A DNA stretch of 14,499 nucleotides from Chloroflexota bacterium (GTDB lineage: Bacteria; Chloroflexota; Dormibacteria; Dormibacterales; Dormibacteraceae): positions 1 to 14,499 of the forward strand of contig VBJR01000001.1 of assembly GCA_005880175.1 (NCBI GenBank), written 5' to 3'. Numbering within the stretch: position 1 is the first letter of the stretch; each line of letters starts with the position of its first letter. The notes beneath the pieces were generated by a model. The model was not told the origin of the DNA, searched no databases, and saw only the letters and a program-made list of their open reading frames with translations. This document shows, in pieces, positions 10,461 to 14,499 of the stretch. Made by a program: the position numbers and the translations under genes.

Positions 10461-11063
10461 CTAGTGCTTCGAGATGAAGACGTCGTGGTAGTAGAGGTCG
10501 CCCGGGATGTACTGGTCGTCGATCCCGGTGATCGTCAGGTTCTGGACATATGGCCGGATCAGGTTGTACTCGGCCTGCTGGTAGATGAACCCGACGTTGG
10601 CGGTGTCGATCAGCTGCTTCTGCGCCTGCTTGTAGAGCGGGTTCCGGTCGGAGTCGGACTTGGTCGAGTCCGCCTTCTGGACCAGCGCGTCGTAGCCCGG
10701 CATGTTCACGCAGCCCCAGTTGAGGCTGTGGCACGCGGCGCTCGTGAAGATGTCGAACCAGTCCTGCTGGTCCGGGTAGTCGGCGCCCCACCCATCCGGG
10801 CCGTAGATGTCGAACTGGCCCTTGCGGATGCGGCTGGTGACCGTCTTGCTGTCCACGACGTCCACGGCGATGTTCGCGCCGAGGTTGTCCTGCCACTGCT
10901 GAGAGATGAACTGGTTGACCGTCTTGTTGCCGGTCGTGTCGCGGGTCAGCAGCTTGAACTTGGACAGGTCCGCGGCGGTGACCCCCGCCTTCTGCAGCAG
11001 CTGCTTGGCGGCGGCGGGATCGAACTTCTGCGGGTCACCCAGCGACGAGTCGTAGCCGTTCAT
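10461..11063 (-). pseudogene. oppA: Peptide-binding protein, C-terminal fragment (after frameshift)
   Basis: This is the second half of an SBP_bac_5-type peptide-binding lipoprotein. The first half is in another frame at 11060-12142. Homologous sequence starts at PIQSFIPKGMNGYDSSLGD (from 11090) and runs to the natural C-terminus YYHDVFISKH. It passes through FDPAAAKQLLQKAG, FDIYGPDGWGADYPDQQDW and the closing-lobe region. The first in-frame ATG (11063-11061) overlaps the first half's TGA as ATGA, so reinitiation could in principle yield this 200-residue piece. Without the signal peptide and N-lobe, that piece would not be an exported binding protein. Alternatively the break is an assembly error and the real gene is continuous from 12142 to 10461. 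Confidence 0.88.
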
Positions 11064-12142
11064 GCCCTTGGGGATGAACGACTGGATCGGGGGATCGACT
11101 TGGAGAGCGCCAGCCGGACGTCCGCGTTGTCGAGCGGGGTCTCCTTGGCGTTGTACGTCATCCAGAAGGTGCTCAGCTTCGGGTACAGCTTGGCCTGCTT
11201 GCTGAGCTGCGGGTCCTGGCGCACCACGTCCACGTTGGCGATGGGCACGTTCAGCATGTCCAGGTCGCCGGTGCGGTACTTGGCGAACGCCGTGTTCCCG
11301 TCCGAGATGAAGTAGTAGATGATCTTCTGGAGCTTCGGCGCGCCGCCCCAGTACGAGCTGCTCGGGACCAGCGTCAGGTGGTCCTTCGCCGTGTAGTCGG
11401 AGATCTTGAACATGCCGTTGCCGACGATCGTCTTGGGATCGTTGGCCCACGCCTCGGCCTTCGTCGTGTCGGTGGACGGGAACGCGCCCCCGGCCGCCTG
11501 CTCGACGATGTCCTTGCGGAGCGGGATCGCGACCCACAGGGACGCCACCCACTTGAAGTACCCCGCCGGCGCCGCCAGCTTGACCACGAAGGTGTGGTCG
11601 TCGGGGGCCGACAGGCCGAGACCGTTCAGGTACGAGTCGATCGCCGACGCGCTCTTGACGTCGACGTCCGAGTAGCCGGAGCCGCCGGCGATGGTCTGGT
11701 CGAAGAACGGGTCGACGTAGCCGGCGGCCAGCGCCGGGTTCAGGAAGTGCTTCCAGCCGTAGACCCAGTCCGCGGCCACGACCGGCTTGCCGTCGGCCCA
11801 CTTGGCGTCCGAGCGCAGGTGGAACGTGTAGGTCAGGCCGTCCGAGGAAACGTCATAGCTCTGGGCCGCCGCCGGCTGGACGTCGGTCAGGCCCGCGTTC
11901 GGCTGCAGGAGCGGCTGGAAGGTCAGCCGCCCGACGGCCGCCTCGTACGTGTAGGTCTGCTGGGTCGGGTCGAGGCTGTTCGGGTCGGTGCCGTCGTTGA
12001 TCCGCAGCACCTGCTGGTCGGCCGGCGCCGCCTGGGCCGAGCTGCCTCCGGTGGTGTTGCCGCCGCATGCGAACGTGGCCAGGACCGCGAATGCGCCCAG
12101 CGCGATCGTCCGCACCGACTTCCTGGGATAAAGTCCCCACAT
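11060..12142 (-). pseudogene. oppA: Peptide-binding lipoprotein (SBP family 5), N-terminal part, frameshifted
   Basis: 360 codons from the ATG at 12142. Residues 1-25 form a signal peptide (MWGLYPRKSVRTIALG, then LATFA) with Cys26 as the probable lipid anchor. The lipobox (TFAC) is loose but the CGGN context is typical. The mature part is a family-5 extracellular solute-binding protein, with LRINDGTDPNSLDPTQQ, SYDVSSDGLTYTFHLRSDAKWADG and the binding-cleft region. It delivers peptides to the permeases encoded downstream. Authentic sequence ends at VRLALSKSI (residue 350). Ten foreign residues follow, then TGA at 11062-11060. Family members continue here with an Asp-Arg helix of about a dozen residues before the FIP motif. 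That helix is missing, so this is a small deletion plus frameshift rather than a simple slip. A start at GTG 12232 would bury the signal peptide and is rejected. Confidence 0.9.
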
Positions 12143-12249
12143 CGTCCTTTTTTCGAACCTCCCCTCTCGCGAGATAGCACCTGGTTCTCCGCCACCTAAC
12201 TGGTGACAGCGCAACTGACGGGTTAGGAGCACGAGCCCCGGATGGCCAG

Positions 12250-12278
12250 ATTCTGGTTACGGTCGATCGAGATGTCAA
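12250..12278 (-). promoter_or_regulatory. Candidate sigma-70-type promoter of the importer operon
   Basis: The minus strand has a perfect -35 TTGACA (12278-12273), a 17-nt spacer and CAGAAT as -10 (12255-12250, four of six matches to TATAAT). Transcription would begin near 12243, giving a leader of about 100 nt before the ATG at 12142. The -35 lies inside one arm of the 12271-12327 inverted repeat, so a regulator bound there would compete with polymerase. Confidence 0.55.
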
Positions 12279-12327
12279 CTGGAGGCTTCGCATGTCGTGT
12301 TCGGTCCGGTCAGCTCCACTTGACATC
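12271..12327. promoter_or_regulatory. 14-bp inverted repeat spanning divergent -35 elements
   Basis: GATGTCAACTGGAG (12271-12284) and CTCCACTTGACATC (12314-12327) are inverted copies with 13 of 14 positions matching, separated by 29 bp. Each arm contains an outward-facing TTGACA. The left copy has a fair -10 toward the importer; the right copy lacks a convincing -10 toward the protease pair. This looks like a two-site operator or a duplicated promoter element. The regulator is unknown. Confidence 0.5.
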
Positions 12328-12401
12328 GACCTTGGGGGGCTCAGGGCCATGCCGCCACTGGACCGAAAATCCTATCATCGCTCGCCGGGAGCACCGGGAG
12401 C

Positions 12402-13217
12402 ATGAGGGAGGGTCCTGGGCGACATCAACCGCGGCCGGTCGTGGCGGCCGGACCGCGACGACCACCAGCGCGTGCGCTCGGGCGCGTGCGGCTGGCGGCC
12501 GCTGTCGCGCTGGCCGCGCTGGGCACCGGAGCGGTCGCGGCGGGGTTCGTGGGCATGGCGCTGGCGGTCTCCGGCGTCGTCCAGCCGCTGCGCGAGGCAG
12601 GCACCACGGCGGCCGAGCAGCAGTTCACGTTCGACCGCTCGGCCTGGCGCGCCGTCGCGGTGGACGACGTGTTCCCGCCGGTGTACCACTCGCCGGCCCC
12701 CGACCCGCTGCTGGGCACGGTCCGCGACTTCACCCGCATCGGCGTGGCCCCGGCCACGGACTGTAGGACCGCGTTCGACCCGGGCCTCGCCCGGCTGCTC
12801 TCGGCCCACCGCTGCGGGCCGGTCCTGCGCGTGGACTACACCGACGCGACACGGACGCTGGTGGCCACGGTCGGCGTCGCGGTCCTGGGCACCGGCCCCG
12901 AGGACGAGCTGGACGTCCACACCGCCACCGCCGGGCACCACGACGACCTGCGGCCCCGGGCGCTGGCGTTCGCCGGCACGCCGGCCGCCGGGTTCGGCGA
13001 CACCCAGCGGGTGGCGTTCCATGTCCTCGCGTCCACTAAAGCGCCGGTCGTGGACTTCGCCGCGGTCGGCTTCAGCGACGGGCGGCCGGCGAGCGCGGAC
13101 CCCGGCCGGGACGCGCTCGACCAGTCCGGCGCCCAGACCACGGCCACCGACCTCGGCGACATGGCCGCAGCGCGGATCGAGGAGGCGCTGTCCGAGCTGT
13201 GGGCGCGCCAGCGGTGA
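12402..13217 (+). CDS. Uncharacterised single-pass membrane protein upstream of mycosin-like protease
   Basis: 271 residues; I do not recognise a named family. A Pro/Arg-rich cytoplasmic N-terminus (1-28) precedes one membrane segment (about 29-58, Ala/Val/Gly-rich). A soluble extracytoplasmic domain of about 210 residues follows. It has two cysteines (121 and 138) close enough for a disulfide and mixed strand-like segments such as VLRVDYTDATRTLVATVGVAVLG. The ending is helical (AARIEEALSELWARQR). The ATG at 12402 has GGGAG 10 nt upstream (12387-12391). The stop overlaps the downstream protease start as GTGA, so the two are made together. Possible roles are a partner, anchor or regulator of that protease, or a cell-envelope sensor. 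The pairing is seen; the roles are inference. Confidence 0.75.
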   Translation: MREGPGRHQPRPVVAAGPRRPPARALGRVRLAAAVALAALGTGAVAAGFVGMALAVSGVVQPLREAGTTAAEQQFTFDRSAWRAVAVDDVFPPVYHSPAPDPLLGTVRDFTRIGVAPATDCRTAFDPGLARLLSAHRCGPVLRVDYTDATRTLVATVGVAVLGTGPEDELDVHTATAGHHDDLRPRALAFAGTPAAGFGDTQRVAFHVLASTKAPVVDFAAVGFSDGRPASADPGRDALDQSGAQTTATDLGDMAAARIEEALSELWARQR

Positions 13218-14428
13218 AGGGGCTCGCCGGCCGGCTGCCGGCCGCCGCCCTGGCCCTCGCCAGCGGGCTGGCGGCGTGCCTCGTCACGGCCGGCACCGCG
13301 GCCGGGGACACCGTCCGCGACAACGAGTGGGCGCTGGCCGCGCTCCAGGTGCCGCAGGCGTGGATGACCACGCGCGGCGAGGGCGTCACCGTCGCGGTGC
13401 TGGACAGCGGTGTCGACGCCGGCCATCCGGACCTGTCCGGCCAGGTGACCGCCGGGCCCGACCTGGCCGGCGGCGACGCGAAGCCGGGCGACCCGTTCTG
13501 GGGGCAGCACGGGACCGCGATGGCGTCCACGATCGCCGGCCACGGGCACGGTGCGGGCTCCGGCGCCGGGGTGATCGGCGTGGCGCCGGCGGCGAAGCTG
13601 CTGTCCGTCCGCGTGACGTGGGACAACAACGACCCGATCCGCAACCTGCCGGCGGGCCAGCGCAGCGCGGCTGGCGCGCGGTCAGGCGACCCGGTGGCGG
13701 ACGGCATCCGCTACGCGGTCGACCACGGCGCCCAGGTGATCAACATGTCGTTCGGCGAGGCCGCCAACGCCGCGGCGGGCGTGTCCGGCACGGCCGACGC
13801 GGTGCAGTACGCGATCGCGCACGGCGTGGTGCTGGTCGCCTCGACGGGCAACGGCGCGCAGACCAGCAACGTGGCCGAGGTGCCGGCCGCGCTCCCCGGC
13901 GTGATCGCCGTCGCCGCCACCGACCGCGCTGGCCGCCGGGCCACGTTCTCGACGCACCAGTGGACGACGAGCGTGGCCGCGCCGGGGGTCGAGGTGATCG
14001 AGGCCCAGGCCGGCGGCGGGTATCTGGTCGGCGACGGCACGAGCCCGGCGGCGGCCCTGGTGTCGGGCGTGGCGGCGCTGATCCGGTCGCGCTACCCGAA
14101 GCTGACGCCGGCCCAGGTGCGGGACGTGCTCCAGCGGACGGCGACCAGGTCGTCCAGCGGCTACTCCGAGGACGTGGGCTGGGGCATCGTCCAGGCAGCG
14201 GCAGCCCTGCGGCTGGCGGCGACGCTGGTGCCCGACGCGATGGCGCCGCGACCCGCGCCGGGCCGGTCGCGGCTGCTGGGCGACGGCGCGGTGCCGCGCG
14301 TGGGCCTGCGCGCGATCAACGGCCCGGCGCTGGCCGGCCCGCTGGGCCTGGTGGCAGGCGGCGGGGTGCTGCTCGTGACGGCGGTGCTGCTGCTGACGGT
14401 GGGGCGGCGGCGAGCCGGGGCTGGCTGA
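13214..14428 (+). CDS. Mycosin-like membrane-anchored subtilisin-family serine protease
   Basis: 404 residues from the GTG at 13214, which overlaps the preceding TGA by 4 nt; a GTG at 13199 is a less likely alternative. Residues 1-30 form a signal peptide (MKGLAGRLPAAALALASGLA, then small residues). The S8 catalytic triad is Asp64 (AVLDSGVD), His99 (GQHGTAMAS) and Ser277 (GDGTSPAAALVSG), with the oxyanion Asn213 (STGNGA). A Pro-rich linker (about 340-370) leads to a C-terminal membrane helix (about 374-397) and GRRRAGAG. Signal peptide, protease and C-terminal anchor in this order and length match mycosins, the protease components of type VII secretion systems. No EccB, EccC, EccD or WXG100 gene is visible here. 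It may be an orphan mycosin-like enzyme, or the secretion locus may continue to the right. The substrate is unknown. Confidence 0.9.
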   Translation: MKGLAGRLPAAALALASGLAACLVTAGTAAGDTVRDNEWALAALQVPQAWMTTRGEGVTVAVLDSGVDAGHPDLSGQVTAGPDLAGGDAKPGDPFWGQHGTAMASTIAGHGHGAGSGAGVIGVAPAAKLLSVRVTWDNNDPIRNLPAGQRSAAGARSGDPVADGIRYAVDHGAQVINMSFGEAANAAAGVSGTADAVQYAIAHGVVLVASTGNGAQTSNVAEVPAALPGVIAVAATDRAGRRATFSTHQWTTSVAAPGVEVIEAQAGGGYLVGDGTSPAAALVSGVAALIRSRYPKLTPAQVRDVLQRTATRSSSGYSEDVGWGIVQAAAALRLAATLVPDAMAPRPAPGRSRLLGDGAVPRVGLRAINGPALAGPLGLVAGGGVLLVTAVLLLTVGRRRAGAG

Positions 14429-14499
14429 GCGGCGGGCGGAGCCTCGGGACCTCGTACCCGCGCCCGGCGCGGATGGTCAGCGGATCGGTGCCTCAGCCG
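14429..14499. other. Right-edge tail, nothing firmly identifiable
   Basis: The last 71 bases follow the protease stop. On the minus strand a frame reading AEAPIR and then TGA (14479-14477) could be the end of a converging gene, but six residues are too few to support a call. Confidence 0.3.

Larger units (their letters stand above)
12143..12401. other. Divergent intergenic region between importer operon and protease pair
   Basis: The 259-bp spacer holds a leftward promoter candidate (12250-12278), a 14-bp inverted repeat that spans both TTGACA copies (12271-12327), and about 100 nt of leader before the binding-protein gene. The leader contains a CCTAAC/GTTAGG pair (12195-12200, 12222-12227), a purine-rich GAGGGGAGG and an A-run. 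I recognise no known riboswitch. On the plus strand TATCAT at 12373-12378 is a possible -10 for the gene at 12402, without a matching -35. Confidence 0.55.

Noticed and set aside
11060..11095. Programmed ribosomal frameshift at the C-run in the binding-protein gene
   Set aside because: A slip at CCCCC would join the frames but would not restore the dozen or so conserved residues missing at the site, so a deletion explains the data better.
12143..12250. Known riboswitch in the importer leader
   Set aside because: No conserved core of SAM, cobalamin, glycine, T-box or c-di-AMP elements could be matched by eye.
12242..12766. Plus-strand frame starting at 12242 as the gene upstream of the protease
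   Set aside because: It runs in a different frame from the signal-anchor protein at 12402, becomes Arg/Gly/His-rich, and lacks a ribosome-binding site and domain features.
13199..13216. Upstream GTG at 13199 as start of the mycosin-like protease
   Set aside because: The GTG at 13214 gives the usual 4-nt overlap and places a basic residue directly before the hydrophobic signal peptide; the earlier start only adds five non-signal residues.

Overview
The window is very GC-rich. It has dense, overlapping genes, lipoprotein signal peptides and a mycosin-like membrane-anchored subtilase. Together these point to an actinobacterium (Actinomycetota). The genus cannot be read from the sequence. I see no tRNA, rRNA, CRISPR array, insertion sequence or integrase.

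Layout, left to right. (1) Positions 1-149 (-) hold the 5' part of a tiny hydrophobic membrane-protein gene. A 329-bp divergent spacer rich in palindromes separates it from a predicted lipoprotein with a retropepsin-type aspartic protease fold (479-964, +). (2) A short FtsH protease (977-2791, -) converges on that gene; a small hairpin spans both stop codons. (3) A tightly coupled minus-strand cassette (6421 down to 2962) encodes a MalY/PatB-type PLP C-S lyase or aminotransferase, a two-domain SagB-like FMN oxidoreductase and a small alpha/beta hydrolase. Their junctions overlap by 4 nt and 1 nt. (4) A complete-looking oligopeptide/dipeptide ABC importer operon (12142 down to 6418, -) follows the order binding protein, permease B, permease C, ATPase D, ATPase F. 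A strong hairpin lies just inside or just before permease B, and another separates ATPase F from the PLP-enzyme cassette. (5) Divergent from the importer, a plus-strand pair (12402-14428) encodes a membrane-anchored protein of unknown function and a mycosin-like subtilase, with a 4-nt overlap.

The most notable observation is that two genes of the importer operon carry the same kind of lesion. The binding protein (near 11087-11095) and ATPase F (near 6547-6552) have each lost a short conserved internal stretch and changed frame. In both cases the homology resumes in another frame just after an in-frame CCC CGA. Either the operon is decaying or the assembly dropped short segments. The most novel biochemical lead is the PLP enzyme / tandem SagB / hydrolase cassette. 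It has no visible YcaO cyclodehydratase or precursor peptide, and both SagB-like domains show Arg-Tyr where azoline dehydrogenases usually have Lys-Tyr.

Gene functions are inferred from motifs recognised by eye; no database search was possible.
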